Source of the DNA: JBGVMW01 sp045125095
GTDB lineage: Bacteria; Bacillota; Clostridia; Lachnospirales; Lachnospiraceae
Assembly: GCA_045125095.1 (NCBI GenBank)
Contig: JBGVMW010000311.1
Coordinates: 1 to 38,807, forward strand
Direction of reading: 5' to 3'
DNA length: 38,807 bases
Made by a program: the position numbers and the translations under genes. Below are positions 1 through 8,986 of the stretch, in pieces (the first letter of the stretch is position 1; every line of letters begins with the position of its first letter). The notes beneath the pieces are model-generated. The model saw only the letters and a program-made list of their open reading frames with translations. It was not told the origin of the DNA and made no database searches.

Positions 1-147
1 GGCACTTGGGCTGTGTATTTTACAGCCTTAGTGTCCGCTACGTTTGAAGGGAGCGAGAGCGCGTCAAATATAGACTATGTAGTAAGCAGCTATTTGCACA
101 AACAATTCTGACAATTTGCGGCTGGCTTTCACTTTCGCAAATGCCTA
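1..147. repeat. Palindromic intergenic repeat, copy A (partial at window edge)
   Basis: This stretch matches 11168-11326 and 26359-26516 almost base for base over its length: GGCACTTRGG start, a small GGCTGT/ACAGCC hairpin, a GAGCGAGAGCGC core and a TTTCGCAAATGCCTA end. The left end lies outside the window. It carries no gene. The right-hand end resembles the terminal inverted repeat of the short copy at 6545-6602. Confidence 0.85.
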
Positions 148-158
148 AAACTATTTAT

Positions 159-187
159 AGGGGGTGCAAACTGTTTCGCATCCCCCT
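159..187 (-). terminator. trpS: Hairpin downstream of trpS, probable terminator
   Basis: AGGGGGTGC and GCATCCCCCT form a GC-rich stem 31 bases past the trpS stop. On the minus strand it is followed by an AT-rich run rather than a clean T tract, so termination is likely but not certain. Confidence 0.5.
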
Positions 188-218
188 AACTAAGCGTTGC
201 TTTTCCGGTATCGTAAAA

Positions 219-1313
219 TTATTCCGGCTGACTATATTTCTTACTCTGTGCTGCGATCAACTCTAAATCATCAAAGTAGTTAATCTTCATGGCAGACTTC
301 ACTTCATGTAAGGTCTGTGCAGCTACTTCTCTTGCAGCTTCGCTACCCTTCTTTAAGATCTGGTAAATTTCCGGAATATCTTTTTCATACTCTTTTCTTC
401 TGGCTCTAATTGGTTCTAATTCTTCCTGAAGAATGTTATTCAGGAATTTCTTTACCTTCACATCGCCTAAACCACCTCTTGTATAATGTCCCTTTAATTC
501 ATCCAGATTCGCATATTCCGGTAAATATCTTTCAAAATGCTCTGGCTTACAGAAAGCATCTAAATAAATAAATACCGTATTCCCCTCTAAATGTCCCGGG
601 TCGCTTACCTGCAAATGCTGTGGATCGGTATACATGCTCATTACTTTCTTTCTTACATCATCCGCAGTATCTGCCAGATAAATACAGTTACCTAATGATT
701 TACTCATTTTTGCCATACCATCAATACCCGGAAGTCTCAAACATGCTTCATTCTGTGGAATCAGTGCTTCCGGCTCTACTAACACTTCCTCGTAAACGGA
801 GTTGAACTTGCGAACAATTTCTCTTGCCTGCTCAATCATAGGAAGCTGATCTTCTCCTACCGGTACAGTCGTTGCCTTAAATGCTGTAATATCAGAAGCC
901 TGACTGATTGGATATGTAAAGAAACCTACCGGTATACTTGCTTCAAAATTACGTTGGATGATTTCTGCCTTAACGGTTGGGTTACGCTGTAATCTTGAAA
1001 CAGTAACTAAATCCATGTAATAGAACGTAAGCTCTGTCAGTTCCGGTATCATGGATTGGATAAAGATAGTGGATTTTGCAGGATCTAACCCACAGGATAA
1101 ATAATCCAATGCCACCTCAATAATGTTCTGTCTGATTTTCTCCGGATTTTCAATGTTATCTGTCAATGCCTGTGCATCGGCAATCATGATATATACTTTG
1201 TCATAGTCTCCTGAATTTTGTAATTCCACTCTGCGCTTTAAGGAACCTACATAATGTCCTACATGCAGTCTTCCTGTTGGTCTGTCACCTGTTAAAATAA
1301 TTTTGTTTGCCAT
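219..1313 (-). CDS. trpS: Tryptophanyl-tRNA synthetase
   Basis: Class I aminoacyl-tRNA synthetase that charges tRNA-Trp in the cytoplasm. The HIGH-type motif HVGH is at residues 17-20, the TrpRS-type GEDQ motif at 153-156 and the KMSKS loop at 202-206. At 364 residues it is somewhat longer than the roughly 330 of many bacterial TrpRS, with the extra length towards the C-terminus. The ATG at 1313 follows GAAAGGAAA at good spacing. A T-box leader with a UGG specifier directly upstream supports the tryptophan assignment over the related TyrRS and implies induction by uncharged tRNA-Trp. It appears monocistronic. Confidence 0.96.
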   Translation of the reverse strand: MANKIILTGDRPTGRLHVGHYVGSLKRRVELQNSGDYDKVYIMIADAQALTDNIENPEKIRQNIIEVALDYLSCGLDPAKSTIFIQSMIPELTELTFYYMDLVTVSRLQRNPTVKAEIIQRNFEASIPVGFFTYPISQASDITAFKATTVPVGEDQLPMIEQAREIVRKFNSVYEEVLVEPEALIPQNEACLRLPGIDGMAKMSKSLGNCIYLADTADDVRKKVMSMYTDPQHLQVSDPGHLEGNTVFIYLDAFCKPEHFERYLPEYANLDELKGHYTRGGLGDVKVKKFLNNILQEELEPIRARRKEYEKDIPEIYQILKKGSEAAREVAAQTLHEVKSAMKINYFDDLELIAAQSKKYSQPE

Positions 1314-1333
1314 TTTATATTTCCTTTCTGAAT

Positions 1334-1571
1334 AAAAAAACTCTTACCCTACAAAGGATAAGAGTTATAATTTGCCACCCATGTATACATACTATCATAT
1401 GTCTCCTAAATAACGGTTAGGATAGTCCGTCAACGCCTACTGCCATCGGTTCGGGTTGCCCTCCTGAGCCCATTCGCCTGCATTCCTGCTACCGCATTCC
1501 CACCACCTGCGGCTCTCTGAAAACCTTCTATGCATCTACTTTTCTCAGTCATCGGTTTCACTGTATTGCTA
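1334..1571 (-). promoter_or_regulatory. T-box riboswitch leader (tRNA-Trp) of trpS
   Basis: On the minus strand the leader reads AGAGAGCCG...GGUGGUGGGAAUGCGG, then GAAUGGGCUC, then GGGUGGCA, in the canonical T-box order. GAGCC pairs with GGCUC at the base of stem I, which puts UGG, the tryptophan codon, in the specifier loop (plus-strand CCA at 1470-1472). The T-box sequence proper lies at about 1372-1380. A stem at 1341-1366 with a run of U at 1334-1340 is the terminator. Uncharged tRNA-Trp would stabilise the antiterminator and permit trpS expression. Confidence 0.88.
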
Positions 1572-1577
1572 CAGTCA

Positions 1578-1607
1578 ACTATACCATTTGAACCTAGCAT
1601 ATGTCAA
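1578..1607 (-). promoter_or_regulatory. Promoter of the T-box/trpS unit
   Basis: On the minus strand TTGACA (1602-1607) and TATAGT (1578-1583) are separated by 18 bases. The predicted start near 1571 gives a leader of about 260 nt that covers the whole T-box. Confidence 0.7.
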
Positions 1608-1679
1608 CTTGAAATGGGGATTTATTCTGTTATATAAATCATTCGTCTACTATGTTTTTTATCACTACTATTGATTACT

Positions 1680-1814
1680 CGTAATTATTCAGTACCTTCA
1701 TAATTACGAGGCAAAAATCCATTTAGAATCGCTTTCAGCGATGGGATTTTTGCTTATCGTATCATTTTCTTACGTTCTCAGCAGTAAATGCTTCGACCTG
1801 CCTGAACAGTTACG
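1680..1814. repeat. 135-bp stem-loop intergenic repeat, copy 1
   Basis: It begins CGTAATTATTCAG and ends CTGAACAGTTACG, which pair as an outer stem. Inside are a first hairpin (CGTAATTAT/ATAATTACG) and a second one (GCAAAAATCCAT/ATGGGATTTTTGC). The same architecture and length recur at 24652-24786. It starts 12 bases past the copA stop, so it may also end copA transcripts. Confidence 0.8.
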
Positions 1815-1825
1815 ATTACTCTTAT

Positions 1826-2041
1826 TTACAAAGAATTGCAGCTTACCACTGTATAGCCAGCCTCTGTGACAACACCTGTTAATGTTTCGTCAGATACGTC
1901 CTGTGCCAATGTAACAAGAGCTTCTTTCTTTTCTAAATCTACCACTGCCTCGGCTACTCCTTCTACTCCCATAAGTGCCTTCTCAACGTTTGCTTTGCAA
2001 TGTCCACATGCCATGCCTTCTACCACTAATACTTTTTTCAT
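1826..2041 (-). CDS. Putative internally initiated CopZ-like copper chaperone (in frame within copA)
   Basis: The last 71 codons of copA encode a stand-alone HMA fold: Met-Lys-Lys start, GMACGHC metal loop (CxxC), and the expected beta-alpha-beta spacing to the end. Directly upstream on the minus strand is AAAGGAAACGATAACATG, a good Shine-Dalgarno and spacing for an ATG at 2041. The most likely reading is that copA and copZ were once separate genes and that loss of the copA stop fused them while the copZ start signal was kept. Both a fused pump and a free chaperone could then be made from one mRNA. This is inferred from sequence signals; no expression evidence is available. Confidence 0.55.
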   Translation of the reverse strand: MKKVLVVEGMACGHCKANVEKALMGVEGVAEAVVDLEKKEALVTLAQDVSDETLTGVVTEAGYTVVSCNSL

Positions 2042-4426
2042 GTTATCGTTTCCTTTCTTTTCTTCTTGTTTTTCATTGTTATTTTCAACGGTTAAATCAA
2101 CCGAAACCGTTCTGCTTTCCAAAGACGGTTCGCCTTTAAAGAAGCGGAGTCGTAGGGCGTTTGTCACTACACACACAGAGCTTACACTCATTGCGGCTGA
2201 ACCTATCATCGGGCTTAAGCGCAATCCCCAGATTGGATAAAGAAGTCCTGCTGCTACCGGGATTCCTAATATATTATAAAAGAATGCCCAGAACAAATTC
2301 ATGCGAATATTGCGAATAACGGAATGGCTCAAGCGAATGGCAGTTACCACATCATACAACGAATCCTTCATAAGCACCACATCAGCCGAATCTACGGCAA
2401 TATCCATTCCTGCTCCTATGGCAATCCCCACATCTGCCCTTGTCAATGCAGGGGCATCATTGATACCATCTCCCACCATTGCCACCTTATGTCCTTCGGA
2501 TTGAAGCTTTCGTATGCAAGCTTCTTTTTCTGTTGGAAGTACATCAGATATTACCTGTTCAATGCCAACTTCCTGTCTGATTGCCTCTGCTGTGACATGA
2601 TTATCGCCTGTCAGCATAACAACATGAATTCCGGCTTCTTTTAATTTCTGTACTGCCTGACGGCTGTCCGGTCGTACGGTATCTGCTACCGCAATGATTC
2701 CTGCCAATGCGCCATCTTTATAAAACAATAATGGTGTCTTACCTTCTCCTGCCAGACGGTTTATCTCTTTTTCAAGCTTCTCTTTTCTCTCTGGTGTCAA
2801 CGTCTGGCTTTCCTCAATATACGCGAGATTGCCTGCCACATAATCTGCACCATTTACTTTTGCAAATACACCTCTGCCAGAAACAGCTTCAAATTCCTCT
2901 GCCACAGGAATCCTGATTCCCTCTGCCTTTGCTTTCTCTACGATTGCCATGGCAAGGGGATGTTCACTTCCCATTTCAACTGCTGCCGCTTCCGCTAGAA
3001 ATACGCATTCCTCCATCGTATTTTCTTCCACATAAATATCAGTAACCGATGGGTGACCGGAAGTGATAGTTCCTGTCTTGTCTAACACAATTGTATCAAT
3101 GCTGTGAAGCGTCTCTAAACTTTCTGCTGATTTAATTAAAATACCATACTCCGCAGCTTTTCCGGTTCCTACCATGATGGCAACCGGCGTCGCTAATCCT
3201 AATGCACATGGACACGAAATTACTAATATAGAAATCGCATTGGTCAGTGCAAATTCAAAACTTTCTCCTGCAAGCAACCACATAATTGCTGTAATCAATG
3301 CAATTCCTATCACTACTGGCACAAATACACTGCTGACTTTATCTGCCAGACGGGCAATCGGTGCTTTTGTATTGCCGGCTTCATCTACTAAACGAATAAT
3401 CTGCGCTAAGGTAGTATCATTTCCCACCTTGGATGCCTGAAAACGAAAACTTCCGTTTTTATTCATAGAAGCAGAAATCACGGAATCTCCGCAATGTTTT
3501 TCCACAGGAATGCTTTCTCCCGTAATCGCTGACTGGTCTACATATCCATATCCTTCTGTCACAATACCATCCACAGGTATCCGCTCACCCGGACGAATAA
3601 TTACGATATCTCCCATAACCACCTGCTCTGCCGGAATGGTCTGCTCCCTGCCATCCCGAATGACAGATGCTGTTTTCGGTGCCAGATTCACAAGCTTACC
3701 TAAAGCATCAGAGGTCTTTGCTTTTGACTTTGCTTCTAAATATTTTCCTACTGTCACCAGTGTTACAATCATAGCCGCAGATTCAAAATATAAAGCATGA
3801 GCATATTCATGTACCACTTCCATATCATTGTGTCCCAAGCCATATGCCATACGATAAATGGAAAATATGCCATATAATAAAGCTGCCAAAGAACCCATTG
3901 CCACAAGAGAATCCATATTTGGCACCCGCTTCACCAATGCCTTGATACCAGATTCATAAAAATGCTTATTGAGCATCAATATCGGCAGTGTCAGAAATAG
4001 TTGTGTCAGCGCTAATATCAATGCATTTTCCATTCCTTCTAATATCGGAACTGTTGGCAAACCGATCATTGGCCCCATGGCGATATACATAAGAGGAATC
4101 AACAACAGTACTGAATAAATCAGTCGGTGCCACATTGTTTTTCTTACATCCTCTGCCCGATTCTGTCTTGTCTCCCATTCTGCCCGGAAATCACTTTTCG
4201 CTTCTGCCATCTGTTGTTGCATAGATGCACCGTAACCAATGGATTTTACGGTATTCATAATGAACTCATCTGTTGTCTGTGTCTCATCATAGGCAACCTG
4301 CATCTGGTTGGACAAGAGACTCACATTTACTTCCTTTACACCTTGTATTTTTTTTACGGCACGGGTAATATTCGCCTGGCAGGCAGCACATGTCATGCCG
4401 GTGATTTGGTATTTTACTTCTTTCAT
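1826..4426 (-). CDS. copA: Copper-exporting P1B-type ATPase with fused C-terminal copper chaperone domain
   Basis: Inner-membrane Cu(I) efflux pump of 866 residues. Order of parts: N-terminal heavy-metal-associated domain with GMTCAAC (Cys13, Cys16), membrane segments from about 100, actuator TGES at 302-305, metal-site CPC at 405-407, phosphorylation motif DKTGT at 449-453, SEHP at 487-490, GDGINDAP in the hinge, and a last helix with YN and MSVSS. After a charged linker a second HMA domain (from residue 796, GMACGHC) follows in frame. Such a domain is normally the separate chaperone CopZ. A ribosome binding site and ATG sit exactly at its start (see 1826-2041). The start ATG at 4426 follows AGGAAGTGAG. 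csoR lies 74 bases upstream in the same operon, so copper-dependent derepression is expected. Confidence 0.95.
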   Translation of the reverse strand: MKEVKYQITGMTCAACQANITRAVKKIQGVKEVNVSLLSNQMQVAYDETQTTDEFIMNTVKSIGYGASMQQQMAEAKSDFRAEWETRQNRAEDVRKTMWHRLIYSVLLLIPLMYIAMGPMIGLPTVPILEGMENALILALTQLFLTLPILMLNKHFYESGIKALVKRVPNMDSLVAMGSLAALLYGIFSIYRMAYGLGHNDMEVVHEYAHALYFESAAMIVTLVTVGKYLEAKSKAKTSDALGKLVNLAPKTASVIRDGREQTIPAEQVVMGDIVIIRPGERIPVDGIVTEGYGYVDQSAITGESIPVEKHCGDSVISASMNKNGSFRFQASKVGNDTTLAQIIRLVDEAGNTKAPIARLADKVSSVFVPVVIGIALITAIMWLLAGESFEFALTNAISILVISCPCALGLATPVAIMVGTGKAAEYGILIKSAESLETLHSIDTIVLDKTGTITSGHPSVTDIYVEENTMEECVFLAEAAAVEMGSEHPLAMAIVEKAKAEGIRIPVAEEFEAVSGRGVFAKVNGADYVAGNLAYIEESQTLTPERKEKLEKEINRLAGEGKTPLLFYKDGALAGIIAVADTVRPDSRQAVQKLKEAGIHVVMLTGDNHVTAEAIRQEVGIEQVISDVLPTEKEACIRKLQSEGHKVAMVGDGINDAPALTRADVGIAIGAGMDIAVDSADVVLMKDSLYDVVTAIRLSHSVIRNIRMNLFWAFFYNILGIPVAAGLLYPIWGLRLSPMIGSAAMSVSSVCVVTNALRLRFFKGEPSLESRTVSVDLTVENNNEKQEEKKGNDNMKKVLVVEGMACGHCKANVEKALMGVEGVAEAVVDLEKKEALVTLAQDVSDETLTGVVTEAGYTVVSCNSL

Positions 4427-4500
4427 TGCATACTCACTTCCTGTAATTTTAAATCCGTTACCATCTTCTCTCCATTCGCTACCATTTAAGCAATCTATCG

Positions 4501-4827
4501 TTATTTGAGCTTCTTCATGAGTTCTACTGCTTCATCTATAATCTCAGTATTCCCCTTTTGTAGCTCCTCGATTACACAGGTATTCATATGTTCCTTTAAA
4601 ATGAGATAACCAAAGGACTGTAACGCACTTTCTACCGCTGCAATCTGGGTAAGGATATCTCCACAGTACCGGTTGTCTTCTAACATTTTGCCGATGCCGT
4701 TCATCTGACCTATCATGCGGTTTAAGCGGTTCTGAAGCTGCTTAGCTGTCTCCTCACTTCTTGGGGTGGATTTATGTTTGCAACCACATTCCGTTACAAG
4801 TGGTTGTTCGGATTTCTTCTGATTCAT
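4501..4827 (-). CDS. csoR: CsoR-family copper-sensing transcriptional repressor
   Basis: All-helical tetrameric repressor of 108 residues. The Cu(I) ligands of the family are visible: Cys in NRYCGDI, then His and Cys in KEHMNTC. The N-terminus carries an extra CGCKH. The ATG at 4827 is preferred over an upstream TTG in the same frame because GGAGG lies 5 bases before it. It is the first gene of the csoR-copA operon, and CsoR-type palindromes overlap its promoter, so it should repress itself and copA until Cu(I) binds. Confidence 0.92.
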   Translation of the reverse strand: MNQKKSEQPLVTECGCKHKSTPRSEETAKQLQNRLNRMIGQMNGIGKMLEDNRYCGDILTQIAAVESALQSFGYLILKEHMNTCVIEELQKGNTEIIDEAVELMKKLK

Positions 4828-4841
4828 AGACGCCTCCCTCA

Positions 4842-4899
4842 ATACCCCCTAGGGTATTTTACTTTTTTAAATTGTATACCCCTGGTAGGTATTTGTCAA
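4842..4899 (-). promoter_or_regulatory. csoR-copA promoter with two CsoR-type operators
   Basis: On the minus strand TTGACA (4894-4899) and TACAAT (4871-4876) are 17 bases apart. Operator 1 is the palindrome ATACCCCCTAGGGTAT at 4842-4857, just after the start point. Operator 2, TATACCCCTGGTAGGTAT at 4875-4892, fills the spacer between -35 and -10. Both fit the TACCC-GGGTA form typical of CsoR boxes. Confidence 0.85.
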
Positions 4900-4913
4900 G
4901 GTAGTGTATGTAT

Positions 4914-5813
4914 TTATGCATGAGAAAGTTCTGGAAAATACAGTCGTTCCGTTTCAATCGTTTTCAACTGTTCTCCATAATAAAAGAATCTGTAATCCTC
5001 TCCACCATCGTAAATCTGTGGAACAAACAGATGCGCATCTTCCGTGCATGGGGTAAAACCAAGAATTATGCCGCTATATTCCCCCGGAATCAATGCAAGC
5101 ACATCTTCTAAGCTGACTTTTTCTCTGCAAATCACACTCTGCAAACAAAGTGTATGCTCCTGTTCCTCCATTACAATGTAGCAATCCAATTTACTACAAT
5201 AATACACCTGTTCCATTCCTGATGTATAAAACATTTGCAATCCATATTTATTTTTCTGCTCAAAGGCAGAATTCACTGCACTCTGTCGTACCGCTTCCTT
5301 ATAATGGATTTTATGGAATTCCTCGGTTGGATTTACCAGGTGAAAACAATCTACGACATCCTGTTCACTTGCCTTTTTTTGTATGTTCAATTTCACATCA
5401 TCTTTTAATCTATATTGATACTGTACACCTTTTGAAAAGCCCATTTTTTCATAAAATTCCAACGCATCCAGATCGCCATATAAATAAATGCCGTCGCAAT
5501 TTCCCGCATACTCCTCCAACACGTTCTCCATTAACCTTCTGGCATGTCCCTGATTTCTGAATTCTTTTCTGGTCATAACTGTCCCCAGCTGAATATAGAA
5601 TTTTTCCTTTCCATTTTGCACAAACTCCATGCGATTCGCAGAAACATTTGCAATCAACTTTCCATCTTCTTCATAAGAGTAAGGTATATAATCGCCCTCA
5701 TAATACCCATTGGTTACCCATCCTTCAAAATCAAACCCAAATGTTTCCTGCGTTAACGCATTCAATTCATGGCGTAAAGAAATATCATTCATATAGTTTT
5801 TTATTAATCTCAT
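4914..5813 (-). CDS. GNAT-family N-acetyltransferase
   Basis: Protein of 299 residues. The GNAT acetyl-CoA site is seen as TRKEFRNQGHARRLMENVL (motif A) followed by FYEKMGF (motif B) in the first half. The second half, about 150 residues, is a less conserved extension that may be a second degenerate GNAT or a sterol-carrier-like domain, as in two-domain members. The substrate cannot be told from sequence. The start at 5813 is chosen because AGGAGG sits 9 bases upstream; an ATG 39 bases earlier in frame has no such signal. It lies 58 bases downstream of the RNase H gene on the same strand and could be cotranscribed. Confidence 0.82.
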   Translation of the reverse strand: MRLIKNYMNDISLRHELNALTQETFGFDFEGWVTNGYYEGDYIPYSYEEDGKLIANVSANRMEFVQNGKEKFYIQLGTVMTRKEFRNQGHARRLMENVLEEYAGNCDGIYLYGDLDALEFYEKMGFSKGVQYQYRLKDDVKLNIQKKASEQDVVDCFHLVNPTEEFHKIHYKEAVRQSAVNSAFEQKNKYGLQMFYTSGMEQVYYCSKLDCYIVMEEQEHTLCLQSVICREKVSLEDVLALIPGEYSGIILGFTPCTEDAHLFVPQIYDGGEDYRFFYYGEQLKTIETERLYFPELSHA

Positions 5814-5871
5814 TTTACTGTACCTCCTTCTAATCCGGATCACACTTATCAATAATGCCTTTTACAAATTT

Positions 5872-6516
5872 TTACTTTCCCCTATAGTTTACTTCCGGAA
5901 TTCCATTCGCTTCCGTCAAGGCAGCCTTCGCCAGCTTATCTGCTTCCTCATTGTAGTAATCGCCAGTATGAGCCGCTATCTTCTGAAAGGAAATTGCAAT
6001 CCGCTTTCCATTGTTTCGCATATACTCCGCATATTTTTGCGTCAACTTATTTTTTGCTTTCCACCCGCCAGTTGCCCACATTTCAATGCCAGCATAGTCG
6101 TAACAGATTTTCACTGCGGAGTATTCGTTTTTCACACACCACTGTACGGCAAACATGGCACCTAGCATTTCACCTGTTACATTGCGGAGTGCAACTGATT
6201 CCGGATTATCGCCATTGCCGGACTCTCTGATGATTTCGCCATCCGGAAGAAGTAAAATACAGCCGAAGGAGTATCTTCCTATTTTCACATCAAAGCTACC
6301 ATCTACATAGGCAACCACCTGATTGGCTGTGTCCTGCTCCACTCCATTACTGTCTGTCGCGCCATCTCCTAAGTATGCCTTCGCTTCCTCCATTGTATAA
6401 AAACCTCTGTATTCTGCCCCCGGATATCCATCAACAGAAGCCTTACAGTCTCCCCATGTTTGAAAAATACCAGTAGTTTTTCCTTTTCTTACTGCATAGA
6501 TTTTCTGTTTTGCCAT
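5872..6516 (-). CDS. Viroplasmin-domain ribonuclease H
   Basis: Protein of 214 residues. Residues 1-50 are a caulimovirus viroplasmin/RNase H N-terminal hybrid-binding domain (KIYAVRKGKTTGIFQTW, then GFYTMEEAKAYL). From about 70 a type 1 RNase H fold follows with the acidic residues expected at the active site: Asp in YVDGSF, Glu in GEMLGAM, Asp in YDYAGIE and a final Asp in EEADKLAK. It should cleave the RNA strand of RNA-DNA hybrids. The ATG at 6516 follows AAGGAGG. This architecture is common in Clostridia and distinct from RNase HII/HIII. Confidence 0.88.
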   Translation of the reverse strand: MAKQKIYAVRKGKTTGIFQTWGDCKASVDGYPGAEYRGFYTMEEAKAYLGDGATDSNGVEQDTANQVVAYVDGSFDVKIGRYSFGCILLLPDGEIIRESGNGDNPESVALRNVTGEMLGAMFAVQWCVKNEYSAVKICYDYAGIEMWATGGWKAKNKLTQKYAEYMRNNGKRIAISFQKIAAHTGDYYNEEADKLAKAALTEANGIPEVNYRGK

Positions 6517-6544
6517 ACTGCCTCCTTATCTGTTTTTATTATTT

Positions 6545-6602
6545 TAGGCGTCTGCGAAACACCAACAAGGTAGTGAATTGTCATCACTTTCGCAAACGCC
6601 TA
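6545..6602. repeat. Short deletion derivative of the palindromic repeat family
   Basis: It is 58 bp long with terminal inverted repeats TAGGCGTCTGCGAAA and TTTCGCAAACGCCTA. The left 38 bases match the left arm of the full element at 26279 (GCGAAACRCCAACAAG) and the right 20 match its right end. It looks like an internal deletion of the 238-bp element. It lies 49 bases downstream of the fibronectin-domain gene and could fold as a terminator-like hairpin. Confidence 0.75.
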
Positions 6603-6650
6603 TTTTTATTAATATAAAAATACTGCTCTTAAGTTTTCATTTATAATGCA

Positions 6651-8867
6651 TTAGTAGGTAGCCGGAACTCGATACAATGCCATAACATAAGAATTTTTCT
6701 TTTCACTATACACGGATGACACCCACTGAATATAGCCATTATACAATATTGGCTGTGCATCACTAGTCATACTATACCCGGAATATTTTTTGCTACATAT
6801 CTTCTTACCAGTATTGTCTACGACAACATAGTTCAATGTCTCCTTTTTGCCGGTTGTAGACTGATATAGAATCGCAAATCGATCATCTGACAGCTTTACC
6901 ATTTTTGCATCATCAATTATCACATTTGTGGTCTTTGGATTGTTCTTTGTCAGCCAGATGCGTTTGGTCTTTCCCGTTTCTCTGTTTACCACTGCAAGAT
7001 ACACATTATGCTTCAAATAAACGTAAGTTCCTTTTTTCGTCTTAGCCGTCCAATAGCCGGTTACACCTTTCACCTTATACTTATGAGGTTGCGCCGTTCC
7101 GCATATAAGAACATTATCCGCACCAACCTCCATACCACCAATATTTGCACCAGTATAGTTATTACCTATCTCGCCTAATAACTCAAATACATTTACTTGT
7201 GACCAGCTCTCCTCTGTTGTCCCATAATTGTTTATCATTGTCAAACACATACTTCTAGGATACGCATCTCCATGATTCGCTAAGTAGAGACAATTATCCT
7301 TGAATTTAACATACTGATCAAAAGAGTGACTACAGTAGGAATCCTCTGTTGCCTTCCATTTCATGGTCTTTGTATCAATTGCAAAAGGAATATTAGACTG
7401 GTGATGCAAACCATCACTATGAACATACATAGTTCTTGCGGTATGAACATACAGGGTAGAACCATTCATATCCATTCGACAAGAACCTGCACAAAATGGT
7501 TGATAGATTCCTTTGAATGCATTACTGGCACCTCCTGTTATCTTCGCAGTCTTTTTTAATTTCCATTTGCTGCTATACTGCATAACCTTTATAACCGTCT
7601 TATTATCTTGTTCCTTATAATTATTGTAGCCTACTGCCACATAGAAATTACCATCAATTCCGGCATAAAATCCACCATAACTGTCGTAGCTTCCAAGCTT
7701 TACCGTCTTTTTGCCCTTATAGTTCATTTTGGAATCAAATATGTATATATTTAACTTGCTGCCATCTACTGCCACTGCATAAAATTTACCATTTGCTGTA
7801 TAATAACCGGTATAATTGCTGTCTATTATCTTTGAAATTATCTTTGACTGTGCCTTGCCGGAAATCGGAACAAAACCAGACAATGAATTAGACGCCATAC
7901 CTGCGCCGTCTTGATACACTGCTTTGACATGGTAATAATACGTCACACCCTTCTTTCCTTTTTCCGAAAATGTGTTGACCGTTGCATCCACATTTTTAAT
8001 GCAGGTATAGTTTCCATTTTCGTCGGTGCTTCGGTAAATCTGATATCCCAGTACACCCGGTATCTGCTTCCACTTTAAAGAAAATGCAGTTCCACTGACC
8101 TGTAAGGATTCTAACTCCGGTGCCATTTTAGTGGCAGTATAGGAAGTATACTCTAACCAGTACCTGTCTGCTCCTTCCACCACTGTATCTCCTAAAGACA
8201 CATACGTCTGTATGGTATACTGATAAGTCACATCATGAGGTGCATATATGGTTGTTGAAGTCACAGAATCTCCCTTTACATCTGCTACTACCTCTACCTT
8301 ATCTGTCTCATTTTTCGGGCAACGAAGAATCTGATAGCCTGTTACACCAGCTACTTTTTCCCACTTCAAAGTCAATTCGTTGGCAGCAGTCTGCTGAATC
8401 TCTGTTAGCTCTGTTCCTTCGGGCTTCACAAAAACATCTACTGTGCGTGTAACACCTTCACAAGTAAGCGTCAGTGTTGTAGCACCTACACTACACATCT
8501 CACACTTCCTGTTTAAATAAGTCCATTTCCATCTGTTTCCGGCAGGTATCGTTACAGTGTCTTCTCCCGTAACAAACTTTAATACAGATGGGTTAGAATT
8601 CGTTACCGTAAGAGTTGCCTCTCTACCATATGTCAAAACTCCATAGGTAATATACGTTTGATTATCACCCGTTTTCCCCTCGGGAACAGTTGATGGATCC
8701 GGATAATAATCATACAGTACAATATATCCTTCATCTTCAACGTTACTAATATAGAACTCTGCCTGCTGCCCCTCTTCTGCGCAAGCAGTTATATTGGCTC
8801 CCTGCCACAGGCATATCAACAGACAACTTAGTATCATACCAAGTATACTTATCCTTATTTTCTTCAT
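6651..8867 (-). CDS. Secreted fibronectin type III domain protein
   Basis: 738 residues, exported: a basic start, a hydrophobic core (ILGMILSCLLICLW) and a likely signal peptidase site near ACAEE at about residue 31. Residues 32-150 resemble a beta-rich Ig-like domain. Two fibronectin type III domains follow (about 152-248 and 250-335; WEKVAGVTGYQILR and WKQIPGVLGYQIYR are the repeated strands). The last 400 residues are a tyrosine- and glycine-rich beta-rich region with propeller-like repeated strands. No catalytic motif or LPXTG/SLH anchor is visible. A role in surface binding is possible but unproven. The ATG at 8867 follows GAGGGGGAAAG. Confidence 0.8.
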   Translation of the reverse strand: MKKIRISILGMILSCLLICLWQGANITACAEEGQQAEFYISNVEDEGYIVLYDYYPDPSTVPEGKTGDNQTYITYGVLTYGREATLTVTNSNPSVLKFVTGEDTVTIPAGNRWKWTYLNRKCEMCSVGATTLTLTCEGVTRTVDVFVKPEGTELTEIQQTAANELTLKWEKVAGVTGYQILRCPKNETDKVEVVADVKGDSVTSTTIYAPHDVTYQYTIQTYVSLGDTVVEGADRYWLEYTSYTATKMAPELESLQVSGTAFSLKWKQIPGVLGYQIYRSTDENGNYTCIKNVDATVNTFSEKGKKGVTYYYHVKAVYQDGAGMASNSLSGFVPISGKAQSKIISKIIDSNYTGYYTANGKFYAVAVDGSKLNIYIFDSKMNYKGKKTVKLGSYDSYGGFYAGIDGNFYVAVGYNNYKEQDNKTVIKVMQYSSKWKLKKTAKITGGASNAFKGIYQPFCAGSCRMDMNGSTLYVHTARTMYVHSDGLHHQSNIPFAIDTKTMKWKATEDSYCSHSFDQYVKFKDNCLYLANHGDAYPRSMCLTMINNYGTTEESWSQVNVFELLGEIGNNYTGANIGGMEVGADNVLICGTAQPHKYKVKGVTGYWTAKTKKGTYVYLKHNVYLAVVNRETGKTKRIWLTKNNPKTTNVIIDDAKMVKLSDDRFAILYQSTTGKKETLNYVVVDNTGKKICSKKYSGYSMTSDAQPILYNGYIQWVSSVYSEKKNSYVMALYRVPATY

Positions 8868-8888
8868 ATATCTTTCCCCCTCTAATCA

Positions 8889-8950
8889 ATTAGACATTTG
8901 CAAAACATCCATCTTCCTAAGGTTGATTTCATTTTTTACAAATGTCTAAT
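8889..8950. repeat. 62-bp inverted repeat between glucokinase and the FN3 gene
   Basis: ATTAGACATTTGCAAAA and TTTTACAAATGTCTAAT flank a 28-base centre. The ends resemble those of the 6545-6602 element (TAGRCRTYTGCRAAAC), so it may be a diverged family member. It also sits where a terminator for the upstream glucokinase gene is expected. Confidence 0.55.
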
Positions 8951-8986
8951 TTCAAACTCCACTATGTAAGCTTTTATACTTGCATT

